64,000 nt of DNA from an uncultured Vampirovibrio sp. (GTDB lineage Bacteria > Cyanobacteriota > Vampirovibrionia > Gastranaerophilales > Gastranaerophilaceae): positions 1 to 64,000 of the forward strand of contig CAJTXT010000006.1 of NCBI GenBank assembly GCA_910583875.1. Direction: 5' to 3'. Position 1 is the first letter of the stretch. Each line of letters starts with the position of its first letter. Position numbers and translations under genes: made by a program. This document shows positions 8,925 through 18,123 of the stretch, piece after piece. The notes beneath the pieces were generated by a model. The model worked only from the letters and a program-made list of their open reading frames with translations. It searched no databases and was not told the origin of the DNA.

Positions 8925-9458
8925 CTATATTTCACTCGAATATAATTTTGCTGATATTATATTATCTCTTTTTATTAATATATCTTTTTTATCTTTGTAT
9001 GAAAAAACAGTTAAACCTTCATTTTCATCAAAATCAACAATTTTAGCTACAAATTGTTTTTCACCGGATTCATCAATTGCTTCTTTTAATTTAAGGTTTA
9101 TGTCTTTTCCTTTAAAGATTAGAAATTCTTTATTGGCTTTAATTTTTCTTTCAATTCCGGGAGAACTTACCTCTAAATAATATTTAAAAGGAATAAGTTC
9201 TTCTAAAAAATCAGAAAGGCTTCTTGATACTCGTTCACAATCTTCAAGATTAACTTCTCTTTCAGTTGAATAAATAAAAATTCTCAAAAACCATCTATGA
9301 TTTTCTTTTACAAGTTCAACTTCAACAGGAATAAGTCCGAAGCGCATCAAAGTGTTGTCAATGAGCGGCTCAAGTTTAGCCATTAATTCATGTTTATTTA
9401 CGTACTCAAACGGAGCATTATCATTAGATTGAGATTTATTATATTTATCTCTTTTCAC
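8925..9458 (-). CDS. rimP: Ribosome maturation factor RimP
   Basis: 177 residues, GTG start with AAGGAAGG five bases upstream; an overlapping ATG at 9458-9460 is out of frame. Signatures include LEDCERVSRSLSDFLEE near residue 76 and LEVSSPGIERKIK near 100, as in RimP/YhbC proteins, which help 30S subunit assembly. The N-terminal 20 residues are polar and extra compared with most homologues. Upstream of nusA in the classic rimP-nusA order. A minus-strand terminator lies in its leader, suggesting attenuation of the operon. Confidence 0.95.
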   Translation of the reverse strand: MKRDKYNKSQSNDNAPFEYVNKHELMAKLEPLIDNTLMRFGLIPVEVELVKENHRWFLRIFIYSTEREVNLEDCERVSRSLSDFLEELIPFKYYLEVSSPGIERKIKANKEFLIFKGKDINLKLKEAIDESGEKQFVAKIVDFDENEGLTVFSYKDKKDILIKRDNIISAKLYSSEI

Positions 9459-9492
9459 ATTGACCTTCCTTTCCGTTCTACCCTAATTAAAT

Positions 9493-9517
9493 AAAAAAGA
9501 AACGGAAATCCGTTTCT
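9493..9517 (-). terminator. Terminator/attenuator in the rimP-nusA leader
   Basis: On the minus strand GAAACGGA pairs with TCCGTTTC (9499-9506 with 9509-9516) and is followed by six T then ATTT. It ends about 33 bases before the rimP start, and no minus-strand gene lies upstream, so it would terminate transcripts coming from the rimP promoter itself. The plus strand lacks a T tract. Confidence 0.7.
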
Positions 9518-9618
9518 CTAATCAACATAATATTATAATAGCACAATATTTTAATTTTAAAAGTAAAGATTTATAACTTTTATAAAATGTTGTATAATTA
9601 TTATACGGGGTAAGCATT

Positions 9619-10428
9619 ATGATAAAATCGGTAAAAGAAATTGCAACAGAATCAAAAATAAAAGATAAATTAAAAAATTTTCCTAATTGTTTAAAAATGG
9701 TGAAATATTTATTTTCCGATGCAGAATTACAAGAAATGCAAGACTATGGAAATAATGTTTCAATAAAAAGACTGGGGTTTAATGACCATGGACCTGTTCA
9801 TATGAGACAGGTTGTAATTAATGCAATAAAGATGTTAAACCTTTTACACGATGCAGGTATAAAAACGTCATTGGAAAACGAAGAAATCGGCACATTTGAA
9901 GATAGTATATGCGCCGTAGTTTTAGCAGGATTAATGCACGATTTAGGAATGATGATAGGAAGGCAAAGCCACGAAGAAATGTCTGTTATGCTTGCACTTC
10001 CAATAATAGATAGAACATTAGCTTATGTTTTCCCCGAAGATATGCATAAAAGAGTTATTATAAAAGCATTAGCCTTAGAATCTATTGTAGGGCATATGTC
10101 TTCAAGAAAAATACATTCTATTGAAGCTGGTACAATCTTAATCGCAGACGGCTGCGATATGACAAAAGGAAGAGCTAGGATTCCATTAGCTATAAATAAA
10201 ACTCCGCAAGTCGGTGATATTCATAAATACAGCGCAAATGCGATTACAAGAGTAGGAATTCACCACGGTGAAAATAAACCTATAAAAATTGATATTGAAA
10301 TGTCTTCTGAGGTAGGTTTTTTCCAAATAGAAGAAGTTCTTCTTACAAAAGTAAATTCAAGCCCGGCTAAACAATATGTTGAATTATATGCAGGGGTTAC
10401 AGGCGAAGAACGAAAACGTTATTTATAA
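9619..10428 (+). CDS. HD-domain metal-dependent phosphohydrolase
   Basis: 269 residues. H61 (GPVHMRQVV), the H107-D108 pair (LMHDLGMMIG), H118 and a later aspartate (LIADGCDMTKGRARI) give the metal ligands of the HD superfamily, whose members hydrolyse nucleotides or cyclic dinucleotides. No GGDEF, RelA or GYP motif is seen, so the substrate cannot be named. Single plus-strand gene divergent from rimP; the ATG lies 9 bases after GGGGTA. It ends at the base of a long hairpin that separates it from the converging gene. Confidence 0.8.
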   Translation: MIKSVKEIATESKIKDKLKNFPNCLKMVKYLFSDAELQEMQDYGNNVSIKRLGFNDHGPVHMRQVVINAIKMLNLLHDAGIKTSLENEEIGTFEDSICAVVLAGLMHDLGMMIGRQSHEEMSVMLALPIIDRTLAYVFPEDMHKRVIIKALALESIVGHMSSRKIHSIEAGTILIADGCDMTKGRARIPLAINKTPQVGDIHKYSANAITRVGIHHGENKPIKIDIEMSSEVGFFQIEEVLLTKVNSSPAKQYVELYAGVTGEERKRYL

Positions 10429-10529
10429 TTTTACAAAAAGGATAGAGGAGTTGTTTTTGAAGTCCATTGATTTTAGGTATCTAAAAATCACAGGACGAAA
10501 AGGCAACTCCTCTATCCATTTTTGTAAAA
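10429..10529. repeat. Long imperfect palindrome between convergent genes
   Basis: Arms 10429-10453 and 10504-10529 pair over 25 bases with one bulged A; a smaller hairpin (about 10468-10489, GATTTTAG with TAAAAATC) sits in the loop. The structure starts directly after the HD gene stop. It could be a bidirectional termination structure, a small structured RNA or a remnant mobile element. No T tract follows either arm, so it is not a classical intrinsic terminator. Confidence 0.75.
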
Positions 10530-10541
10530 TGGCAGTATTTA

Positions 10542-11603
10542 TTATTTAGCTGCTGCTTTTATATAAGAAAGAATATTCATATAAGCTTTATATTGCCCTG
10601 AAGATAATGCTTTTGACTGCGCAATGTATGTATTTTTTAAAGCAGATGATGCTCTTTGCGAATATTTTCCTAATTCTTCAATTAAATTATTAACCAAAAT
10701 ATCATCAGGTTCTTTTTCTATATTGCTAATCCAAGGTGCATTTTTGTTTCCATTATTGATAAAACCTCTTGCATAACGGCTTGAAATATCAGTAATTGCT
10801 TTATATGTTTCATTGTTCGGATTTGAACGGAAATAAATAGTAACAGGGTCTTGCCTGTCATTCCAAGAGTTTACATCTAATGGGGTTTTATAAAAGAAGT
10901 TTGTTACATCTTCTACTTTTGATGGTTTACCGTTTGCATCTGTGTATATTCCTGTTTTCATGAAAATATCAAGTTCGTTAATAAAATCACCTTCTGGCTT
11001 TATGTTCAAAGATACTCTATCAGATACAACTCCGCCTGCACCGTTACGCCAGCACCAATTATTTAAAGGTATTACTTTTACTTCTGCAATATCTTTGCCA
11101 TTTAAATTATACTTTTTTACATTATAAAAATCTTCGCCGGGGTCAAATCCTGCAATTGAATTTAGCAAATATTCTTCATTAGAAGAAAAAGCATCTTTTC
11201 CATAATCAACTTTATATATTCCGTGTTCTCTAATTCTATCGTATTCATCATCTGCCAATAGCTGGTAATTCAAATTGTCATTACCTTCAGCAAATGCCTT
11301 TATAATAGCTGACTTTGCAGTACTTTCTCCAATTTCTTCAGCTTTTAATCTTTGCGTATTGCCAAAATCACAACTTAAATTATAATTTAATACTTGTTGA
11401 TTATTTTCATTTTTTTGATGCTTTCCTGGTTTAAATAAACGAGAAATAAAACCTTCTTTTTTTTGTTTTTTTGTTGTAAATTCAGCAGAATCACAAATAT
11501 CTGTTGTTGGTTTGCAATATTTTACAGAATTTTGAGAAGTATTGCTATTAATAACAACACCATTTAAATTATTTTTATCAAAATTACTGTTAAAACCAAT
11601 CAT
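10542..11603 (-). CDS. Hypothetical 353-residue protein, unrecognised
   Basis: I do not recognise this protein. The first 75 residues are polar and low-complexity, rich in Asn, Ser and Lys (NFDKNNLNGVV, TTKKQKKEGFISRLFK), with no signal peptide. The remaining part looks globular, mixed alpha/beta, with a Trp/Asn-rich centre (LNNWCWRNGAGG near residue 182). Its last 90 residues are helical (LIEELGKYSQRASSALK). There is no Shine-Dalgarno in the 25 bases before the ATG, so it may be weakly translated or leaderless. It stands alone between a long palindrome and the mini-RNase III gene. An Asn-rich disordered head plus a globular body would suit a surface or secreted protein, but that is speculation. 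Confidence 0.65.
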   Translation of the reverse strand: MIGFNSNFDKNNLNGVVINSNTSQNSVKYCKPTTDICDSAEFTTKKQKKEGFISRLFKPGKHQKNENNQQVLNYNLSCDFGNTQRLKAEEIGESTAKSAIIKAFAEGNDNLNYQLLADDEYDRIREHGIYKVDYGKDAFSSNEEYLLNSIAGFDPGEDFYNVKKYNLNGKDIAEVKVIPLNNWCWRNGAGGVVSDRVSLNIKPEGDFINELDIFMKTGIYTDANGKPSKVEDVTNFFYKTPLDVNSWNDRQDPVTIYFRSNPNNETYKAITDISSRYARGFINNGNKNAPWISNIEKEPDDILVNNLIEELGKYSQRASSALKNTYIAQSKALSSGQYKAYMNILSYIKAAAK

Positions 11604-11668
11604 AAATCTAATAAATTAAATAAATAAAAATAATTGATATAAAGCTTTAAATTTTTAATATTTGTTAA

Positions 11669-12034
11669 TTATATTGAAAAAATCAAGCTATTCATTATGT
11701 TGCACAATTCGGAATAACGCTCTTTATTATGAATATAATTATAGCCAAGCACTACTTCTAAGGAGGTTGCGCTGGAATGCAGGGCTCTATCAATTCTTCT
11801 TGATGATGAAGTAGGAATATTTCTTGCACGGCGCGCTAAATCAACTTCTTTTTCAGTTAATGAGGGCATTAATTTTTCTAATAATTCAGTTTGGAATGCC
11901 GCATTTACATAACCTATTGTTAGTTGATGCAATTTTTTTAGATTAGAAGTCATCATTATGGTTTTTTCTCTTATAAAGACCTCATAAACAGCGTCACCAA
12001 TATGTGCATAATTTTTTATATTTAGTTCTTGCAA
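11669..12034 (-). CDS. mrnC: Mini-ribonuclease III
   Basis: 121 residues, TTG start with GAGGGA nine bases upstream. It is an RNase III catalytic domain without a dsRNA-binding domain: HIGDAVYEVFIR near residue 12, ARRARNIPTSSSRR near 87 and SLEVVLGYNYI near 111. This matches mini-III, which matures 23S rRNA in Bacillus and is found in Firmicutes and Cyanobacteria. The C terminus is slightly shorter than in Bacillus. A full-length RNase III (rnc) is also present at 61.1-61.8 kb, so both enzymes coexist. Confidence 0.93.
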   Translation of the reverse strand: MQELNIKNYAHIGDAVYEVFIREKTIMMTSNLKKLHQLTIGYVNAAFQTELLEKLMPSLTEKEVDLARRARNIPTSSSRRIDRALHSSATSLEVVLGYNYIHNKERYSELCNIMNSLIFSI

Positions 12035-12083
12035 AATATCCCTCTACTATATTTATTATTAATAATATAGTAATATTTATAAT

Positions 12084-13187
12084 ATGAAAATACTTTTTGT
12101 AACAGATTTATATCCTATTGGTGATGAAAATATAGCAAAAGCTCTTTTTTATTTTGTTCAGGAGTGGCAAAAACAAGGGCACGAGGTTGAAGTTATAAGA
12201 GCGAATTTTATTGCAAATACTTTTTTGCGTGGCAGAAAAATAAAAACCGAAAAAATCTATTATGAAAATAATACAAAAATTTATAACTTAAATTTTCATA
12301 CACCGTTTTTATTTAATGTATATAACAAACTGCCAAAGGATTTTTCTTTAAAAAATTATGATGTTTTAATATCACATATGCCTTGCGGTGCATTGATGGC
12401 TCAAAAACTTTTACAAAAAGAGAGAATAAAGTATGTTTGTGGTGTACACGCTTCAGATATTGTTGTTTTAAAAAGCCTAAAATATTTGCCCTTTAGAAAT
12501 AAATTAATAAGTTCATATCAAAATGCGGATAAAATAGCAGCAAGAAGCCCTGTTTTAAAAGAAAAAATTGAAACAATTATTCCGAATATAAGCAATAAAA
12601 CATTTATTGCTTACTCTGGTATAGAAGAACATTTAATTGAAGAAAACATTCAACCTTTAAACAAAGATAAAATTGAATTGATAACTGTTTCATCGCTAAT
12701 AAAAAGAAAAAATATAGATGTAATAATAAAAACTTTAAAAATTCTTGATGAAAAATATTATTTGACTATTATAGGAGATGGAACTCAAAGAAAAAAGCTT
12801 GAAACTCTAACAAAAAAGCTTGGTTTAGGAAATAGAGTAATTTTTACAGGTAAACTTGAACGAAATAAAGTTTTTGATTATTTAAGAAAATCTGATATTT
12901 TTGTCTTATTAAGCCAAAATGAAACATTTGGTTTAAGCTACCTTGAAGCAATGGCAGCAGAAAATATTGTAATAGGCAAAAAAAATGATGGTATTGACGG
13001 TATTATAAAAGATAACGAAAACGGATTTTTAATTAAATCTTCACCAGAAGAATTAAAGAAATGTTTAGATAAAATTTATAATTTAAATAACGCTGAGATT
13101 GAACAATTAAAACAAAATACAAGAAATACAATACTAAAATTAACAGCTGTAAATGCAGCAGAAAATTATATAAAAAAACTAAATTAG
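12084..13187 (+). CDS. Family 4 glycosyltransferase
   Basis: 367 residues with a GT-B fold. The N-terminal half has the MKILFVTDLYP opening. The C-terminal half has LITVSSLIKRKN near 205, TIIGDGTQRKKLE near 233 and ETFGLSYLEAMA near 290, the EX7E-type motif of GT4 retaining glycosyltransferases. It transfers a sugar from a nucleotide-sugar to a surface polysaccharide or glycolipid in the cytoplasm; specificity cannot be read. The ATG has no clear Shine-Dalgarno. It diverges from mini-RNase III and is followed 51 bases later by an amino acid permease with no obvious functional link. Confidence 0.88.
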   Translation: MKILFVTDLYPIGDENIAKALFYFVQEWQKQGHEVEVIRANFIANTFLRGRKIKTEKIYYENNTKIYNLNFHTPFLFNVYNKLPKDFSLKNYDVLISHMPCGALMAQKLLQKERIKYVCGVHASDIVVLKSLKYLPFRNKLISSYQNADKIAARSPVLKEKIETIIPNISNKTFIAYSGIEEHLIEENIQPLNKDKIELITVSSLIKRKNIDVIIKTLKILDEKYYLTIIGDGTQRKKLETLTKKLGLGNRVIFTGKLERNKVFDYLRKSDIFVLLSQNETFGLSYLEAMAAENIVIGKKNDGIDGIIKDNENGFLIKSSPEELKKCLDKIYNLNNAEIEQLKQNTRNTILKLTAVNAAENYIKKLN

Positions 13188-13238
13188 ATATGTTTGTTTT
13201 ATAATAAAATACGTCGTAAATTAAGAAGATAACGGAAA

Positions 13239-14768
13239 ATGAAAGAAAAAATACTATCTGTAATAAAAAACTTACTAAGTAAGAAATCAACAGATGTTTT
13301 TATAGCCGAAAGTAAAGCTACAGAATTAAAAAAAACACTAAATATATTTGATTTATTAATTCTTGGAGTCAGCGCAGTTGTAGGAACTGGTATTTTTACA
13401 ATCATTGGAAGTGCAATAGTTGGCGGCAGTGATGGTGCAGGAGCCGGAACTGCAGTTATTATTTCAATGTTAATAGCAGCACTTGCAAGTTTATTTTCCG
13501 CATTATCATATTCAGAAATTGCAGCAATGATACCAGTTGCAGGAAGCGCATATACATTTACTTATGCAACAATGGGTGAATTTATGGCGTGGATGGTAGG
13601 CTGGATTTTAATGCTGGAATATGCAATTGGTAATATTACGGTTGCAACAGCATGGACAGGTTATCTAACCCAGTTATTAAAAGGCTTTAAACATATACTT
13701 CCTGATTTTATTATTAACTGCCCGTTATGGTTAAGAAATGATTTTCGTTCTATGTATGCTTTATGCGACAAATATAACTGGGATGTACACGATAAAATGC
13801 CATTCATAAATTTACCGTTTGGAATGGAAATTCCTATAGCAATAAATGTGCCTGCAATATTTATAGTCTTTTTATTAACTGTTTTATTAATTAAAGGTGT
13901 AAAAGAATCTACAAGAGTTGCAGGAATAATGGTATTTGTTAATTTATCAATTATTGTTTCCTTTATTATTGTCGGCTCAAAATATGTAGCACCTGATAAC
14001 TGGATACCTTTTGCTCCAAACGGAATAGAGGGAATTTTAGCCGGAACTTTTATAATTTTCTTTGCATATATTGGATTTGACGCTATATCCACAGCAGCAG
14101 AAGAAACAAAAAATCCGCAAAGAGATTTACCTGCCGCAATTATCGGAACCTTAATTTTATGTACAATTTTATATGTATCAGTAGCCCTTGTTTTAACAGG
14201 TATTGTTCCTTTAGGTAATATTGATACACAAGCTCCTTTAGCACACGCAATGAGAGGTATTGGAATGAACTGGTACGCTGGCGCTATTTCGGTAGGTGCA
14301 TTATGTGCTTTAACCTCTGTATTACTAGTTTATCAGTTAGGTACAACCAGAATTTTTTATGCTATTGCAAGAGATAATTTTCTTCCTAAAAATATAATGA
14401 AAATCCACCCTAAATTCAAAACTCCGCATATAATAACCTGGCTTTCCGGTTTAATTGTTATTATCGGGTCGTTATTTATGGACTTAAACATTTCTGCAGA
14501 ATTATGCAACTATGGTACTTTTGCTTCCTTCGTAATTATATGTATTGAAGTACTAATTTTAAGAAAAACAGAACCAGAGAGACATAGACCTTTTAAAGTT
14601 CCATTCTGTCCTTTATTTCCAATTTTAGGCATAATAATGTGCAGCTGCTTTATGATATATAAAAGCCTATCTGGCGGTACATCATCTTTATATTTCTTAT
14701 TTTGGATAATAATTGGACTTGCCATTTATATTGCATACGGTTACAAAAATAAAAGGCAAAATAGCTAA
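13239..14768 (+). CDS. APC-family amino acid permease
   Basis: 509 residues, about 12 membrane segments. GVSAVVGTGIFTIIGSA near residue 43 is the unwound TM1 amino-acid-binding motif of the APC superfamily. FIIFFAYIGFDAISTAAEE near 272 and the NPQRDLP loop match the cationic amino acid transporter (CAT/YfnA-type) subgroup. It probably imports amino acids by proton symport; the substrate is unknown. The loop near residues 150-190 is longer than usual. ATG with GGAAA upstream. No operon partner. Confidence 0.9.
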   Translation: MKEKILSVIKNLLSKKSTDVFIAESKATELKKTLNIFDLLILGVSAVVGTGIFTIIGSAIVGGSDGAGAGTAVIISMLIAALASLFSALSYSEIAAMIPVAGSAYTFTYATMGEFMAWMVGWILMLEYAIGNITVATAWTGYLTQLLKGFKHILPDFIINCPLWLRNDFRSMYALCDKYNWDVHDKMPFINLPFGMEIPIAINVPAIFIVFLLTVLLIKGVKESTRVAGIMVFVNLSIIVSFIIVGSKYVAPDNWIPFAPNGIEGILAGTFIIFFAYIGFDAISTAAEETKNPQRDLPAAIIGTLILCTILYVSVALVLTGIVPLGNIDTQAPLAHAMRGIGMNWYAGAISVGALCALTSVLLVYQLGTTRIFYAIARDNFLPKNIMKIHPKFKTPHIITWLSGLIVIIGSLFMDLNISAELCNYGTFASFVIICIEVLILRKTEPERHRPFKVPFCPLFPILGIIMCSCFMIYKSLSGGTSSLYFLFWIIIGLAIYIAYGYKNKRQNS

Positions 14769-14826
14769 AATTATTTATTCTTTTTTTTGTTTGCAATAAA
14801 ATTATAGATAACATAAGGATATTCAA

Positions 14827-16437
14827 ATGAAACACACAAAATATTCTGCTGTTGTCGTAGGTAGCGGTATTGCAGGACTTTATGCGGCAATAAAACTGCA
14901 TAAAGAGGTTAATCTTCCAAATGGGTTATTAATCGTAACAAAATCACAGTTAATAGAATCAAATTCGAAATACGCTCAAGGCGGAATGGTGTGTGTTATG
15001 CCTGAAAATAAGCTTGATTCTTGTGAACTTCATATAGAAGATACTATAAAAGCCGGGGCAGGTTTAACCGATGCAAAAGTTGCCGAATTTATATCTAAAA
15101 AAAGTGCAAAAGTTGTAAAAGAACTTCAAAGCCTTGGTGTTGAATTTGATAAAGATGAAAATAATGAATTACGCTTCACGAAGGAAGCAGCGCACAGCGT
15201 AAACCGAATTTTACACGCAGGCGGTGATGCAACAGGTTATTGCATAGAGAATGCGCTTGTTGAATATCTAATGTCACAAAAAAATGTTCGTATTTACGAA
15301 GAAACACTTGCCGTAGAATTGTTAAAAGATTCAAAAAATATAAACCGCGGATTAATAACATATAACTACAGAGAAAACGAATATGAAGTAATTGAAGCTC
15401 CTGCTGTAATTCTTGCAACCGGCGGAATAGGTCAATTATACAAACATACAACAAACCCTGATATTACGACCGGTGACGGCATTGCTCTTGCATATAGAGC
15501 AGGTGCGGTAGTAAAAGATATGGAATTTGTTCAATTTCACCCGACTGCTTTTGCACTTGGTGATAACGGTGTTATGTTTTTAATATCAGAAGCAGTAAGA
15601 GGCGAAGGCGCAAAACTTGTTGATAAACAAGGAAATACTTTTATGGAAAAATATGATAAACGTCTTGAACTTGCGCCCAGAGATGTTGTAACAAGAGCCA
15701 TTTTCCACGAAATGAACGAAAAAAACACAAAAAATGTATATCTTAATGCAACACATATAAATGAATTAAAATTTGAAAAAAGATTTCCTACTATCTACGG
15801 AAATTGCAGAAAATATAATATAAATCCTTCAGAAAATTATATTCCTGTTTCACCATCTGCTCATTACTTTATGGGCGGAATAAAAACAAAAGTAGATGGA
15901 ACAACCTCTATAAAAGGACTTTATGCAATAGGTGAAGCTGCCTGCACAGGTTTACACGGTGCAAACAGATTAGCTTCAAATTCAATATTAGAATGCGCTG
16001 TTACTGCTTATGAACTTGTAAATCATCTAAAAAATGAAAATCTCAATGATAACTATTTTCAAGATGAACAAATTACCAAGATTATAAACTCTTATGAAAA
16101 TGAATTATTTATAAATAATCAAGATGATATTTCAAGTATGTTTCAACATTTAAAAGAAATAATGTGGAACAAAGTTGGAATAATAAGAAATGAAAAAAAT
16201 TTATTAGAAGCAAAAAAAGAAATTGAAGAACTAAAAGACCAATTTGGCTGCACATATAAATGTGCAGATAGAAGTAATTACGAAATGCGCAATATGCTTA
16301 CAATTGCAGAATTAATTATTGAATTTGCACTAAAGAGAAAAGAATCAAGAGGCGCTCATTATAGAGAAGATTTTCCTCAAAAAGATTTAATCCCAGAATC
16401 ACACCAATTATCAAGAAATACTATTATGAAAGGTTAA
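14827..16437 (+). CDS. nadB: L-aspartate oxidase
   Basis: 536 residues. The FAD-binding VVGSGIAGLYAA is at residue 10. SKYAQGGM, VQFHPTAF and SEAVRGEGAKL are the flavoprotein signatures of the L-aspartate oxidase/fumarate reductase flavoprotein family, and SAHYFMGGIKT plus GLHGANRLASNS near 355-395 support NadB. It oxidises L-aspartate to iminoaspartate, the first step of de novo NAD synthesis; in anaerobes fumarate or another acceptor replaces oxygen. AAGGA precedes the ATG. nadC follows 2 bases later. The nadA partner is not in the window. Confidence 0.95.
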   Translation: MKHTKYSAVVVGSGIAGLYAAIKLHKEVNLPNGLLIVTKSQLIESNSKYAQGGMVCVMPENKLDSCELHIEDTIKAGAGLTDAKVAEFISKKSAKVVKELQSLGVEFDKDENNELRFTKEAAHSVNRILHAGGDATGYCIENALVEYLMSQKNVRIYEETLAVELLKDSKNINRGLITYNYRENEYEVIEAPAVILATGGIGQLYKHTTNPDITTGDGIALAYRAGAVVKDMEFVQFHPTAFALGDNGVMFLISEAVRGEGAKLVDKQGNTFMEKYDKRLELAPRDVVTRAIFHEMNEKNTKNVYLNATHINELKFEKRFPTIYGNCRKYNINPSENYIPVSPSAHYFMGGIKTKVDGTTSIKGLYAIGEAACTGLHGANRLASNSILECAVTAYELVNHLKNENLNDNYFQDEQITKIINSYENELFINNQDDISSMFQHLKEIMWNKVGIIRNEKNLLEAKKEIEELKDQFGCTYKCADRSNYEMRNMLTIAELIIEFALKRKESRGAHYREDFPQKDLIPESHQLSRNTIMKG

Positions 16438-16439
16438 AT

Positions 16440-17282
16440 ATGTCATCAGTTTTATTACACGATTTTATTGTAGAAGAACACGTTAAAAATGCACTTAAAG
16501 AAGATATCGGTTTTGGTGATATAACAACAGACTATCTTGTTCCGAAAGATGAAAGAATTACAGCAAAATTAAATACAAGACAAGACGGCATATTATGCGG
16601 AATAAATATAGTTGAAACAGTATTTAAAACACTTTCAAAGGATGTAAAATTCGAGAAATTCTTTTCTGACGGCGATAAAATAAAAAAAGGCGATACACTT
16701 GCAATAATAGAAGGCCCGGCAAGAGCTGTCTTAATAGGTGAAAGAACAGCTTTAAATTATGTACAAAGATTAAGCGGAATTGCAACGGAAACTAATAAAT
16801 ATCAAGAAGCAATCGGTGATAATAAAGCAAGAATTACAGATACAAGAAAAACAACTCCGGGGTTTAGAATGTTTGAAAAATATGCAGTATTTACGGGCGG
16901 CGCAAGACTTCACCGTTTTAACCTTTCAGACTGCGTTATGATTAAAGACAATCATATTCAATATGCAGGCTCTATTACCAATGCAGTAAATAAAATTCGT
17001 GAGCATTTATCTCATACACATAAAATTGAAATTGAATGCGATACTATAGAACAGGTAAAAGAAGCTATTGAAGCAAAAGCAGATATCATTATGCTTGATA
17101 ATATGAACTGCGAATTAATGAAAGAATGTGTAAAGTTAATTGACAATAAAGCATTAGTAGAAGCAAGCGGAAATGTTACAATAGATACAATAGGCGAGAT
17201 TGCAAAAACAGGCGTGGATGTTATTTCTTCAAGCGCAATTGTTGCAAAAGCAAAAACTCTCGATATAGCATTAGATATGTAG
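16440..17282 (+). CDS. nadC: Quinolinate phosphoribosyltransferase
   Basis: 280 residues, the usual length. GERTALNYVQRLSGIAT near 100, TDTRKTTPGFR near 138, KYAVFTGGARLHRFNLSD near 151 and the MIKDNHI segment are diagnostic. The enzyme converts quinolinate and PRPP to nicotinate mononucleotide, CO2 and pyrophosphate. The start lies 2 bases after the nadB stop, so the two are one translational unit. A small hairpin (TAGTG/CACTA) after the stop may separate it from etfB. Confidence 0.96.
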   Translation: MSSVLLHDFIVEEHVKNALKEDIGFGDITTDYLVPKDERITAKLNTRQDGILCGINIVETVFKTLSKDVKFEKFFSDGDKIKKGDTLAIIEGPARAVLIGERTALNYVQRLSGIATETNKYQEAIGDNKARITDTRKTTPGFRMFEKYAVFTGGARLHRFNLSDCVMIKDNHIQYAGSITNAVNKIREHLSHTHKIEIECDTIEQVKEAIEAKADIIMLDNMNCELMKECVKLIDNKALVEASGNVTIDTIGEIAKTGVDVISSSAIVAKAKTLDIALDM

Positions 17283-17334
17283 TGTTTGCACTATTTGTAT
17301 TTTTATATCACAATAAATAAAAAGGGGTAAAATA

Positions 17335-18123
17335 TTGAATATTGTTGTGTTTATAAAACAAGTGCCGGATACTAATGATGTAAAATGGACACAAAACAAT
17401 AATATAGACAGGGCAAGAATGGATTGCATTATGAACCCTGTTGATAAACAGGCTGTAGAAGCAGCATTAAGATTAAAAGAACAATATGATGCTCATACAA
17501 CTGTCATAACAATGGGACCAAATAATGCAACTGAAATTCTAAAAGAAGCAATTGCAATGGGAATTGATGAAGCAACATTATTATGTGATTCTAAATTTGC
17601 CGGGTCAGATACTTGTGCTACTTCAAAAGTTCTAGCCGCAGCAATAAAAGAAAAATATCCTCAGACAGATTTAATACTATTCGGACAAAGTGCAATAGAT
17701 GGTGAAACATCACAAACCGGACCTTCTACAGCTGTGAGATTAAATATGCCGTTCATAAGTCATGTTAATGAAATAACAGGTATTACAGATAATACTGTAA
17801 TTGTTAATACAGAAACTGAAACAAATAAATGTTCATATAAAATAACCATGCCAGCTGTTTTATGCATAAACAATTACATTTATCAGCCCAGAATTCCAAG
17901 AATTAACGGATATATAAAATCACAAAATTACTATTATAAAACATATAATATTTATGAACTAAATATTAGTGAAATGGATACAGGTGTAAAAGGTTCACCT
18001 ACTTATGTTTCAAAAGTATACAAAACTAATGAACAACGTAATTGCAAAAGAATAGATACAAAGTCTCAAGATAATTACATTAATGAAGTTGTTTGTTCAA
18101 TAAAAGATGTATTGGAGAACTAA
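17335..18123 (+). CDS. etfB: Electron transfer flavoprotein beta subunit
   Basis: 262 residues, TTG start with AAGGGG at good spacing. IVVFIKQVPDTNDV opens the protein; MNPVDKQAVEAALRLKE near 38 and GQSAIDGETSQTGPSTAVRL near 121 are the AMP/flavin-contact signatures of EtfB. With EtfA it forms an FAD heterodimer that carries or bifurcates electrons between dehydrogenases. No acyl-CoA dehydrogenase or FixCX-like partner is nearby, so the electron donor is unknown. The stop overlaps the etfA start (TAATG). It lies 52 bases after nadC. Confidence 0.93.
   Translation: MNIVVFIKQVPDTNDVKWTQNNNIDRARMDCIMNPVDKQAVEAALRLKEQYDAHTTVITMGPNNATEILKEAIAMGIDEATLLCDSKFAGSDTCATSKVLAAAIKEKYPQTDLILFGQSAIDGETSQTGPSTAVRLNMPFISHVNEITGITDNTVIVNTETETNKCSYKITMPAVLCINNYIYQPRIPRINGYIKSQNYYYKTYNIYELNISEMDTGVKGSPTYVSKVYKTNEQRNCKRIDTKSQDNYINEVVCSIKDVLEN

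Noticed and set aside
17280..17305. Strong terminator between nadC and etfB
   Set aside because: The stem is only five bases and the T tract is interrupted; too weak to call.
18093..18123. TTG start for etfA at 18093
   Set aside because: It lies inside etfB; the ATG at 18123 overlaps the stop in the usual way.
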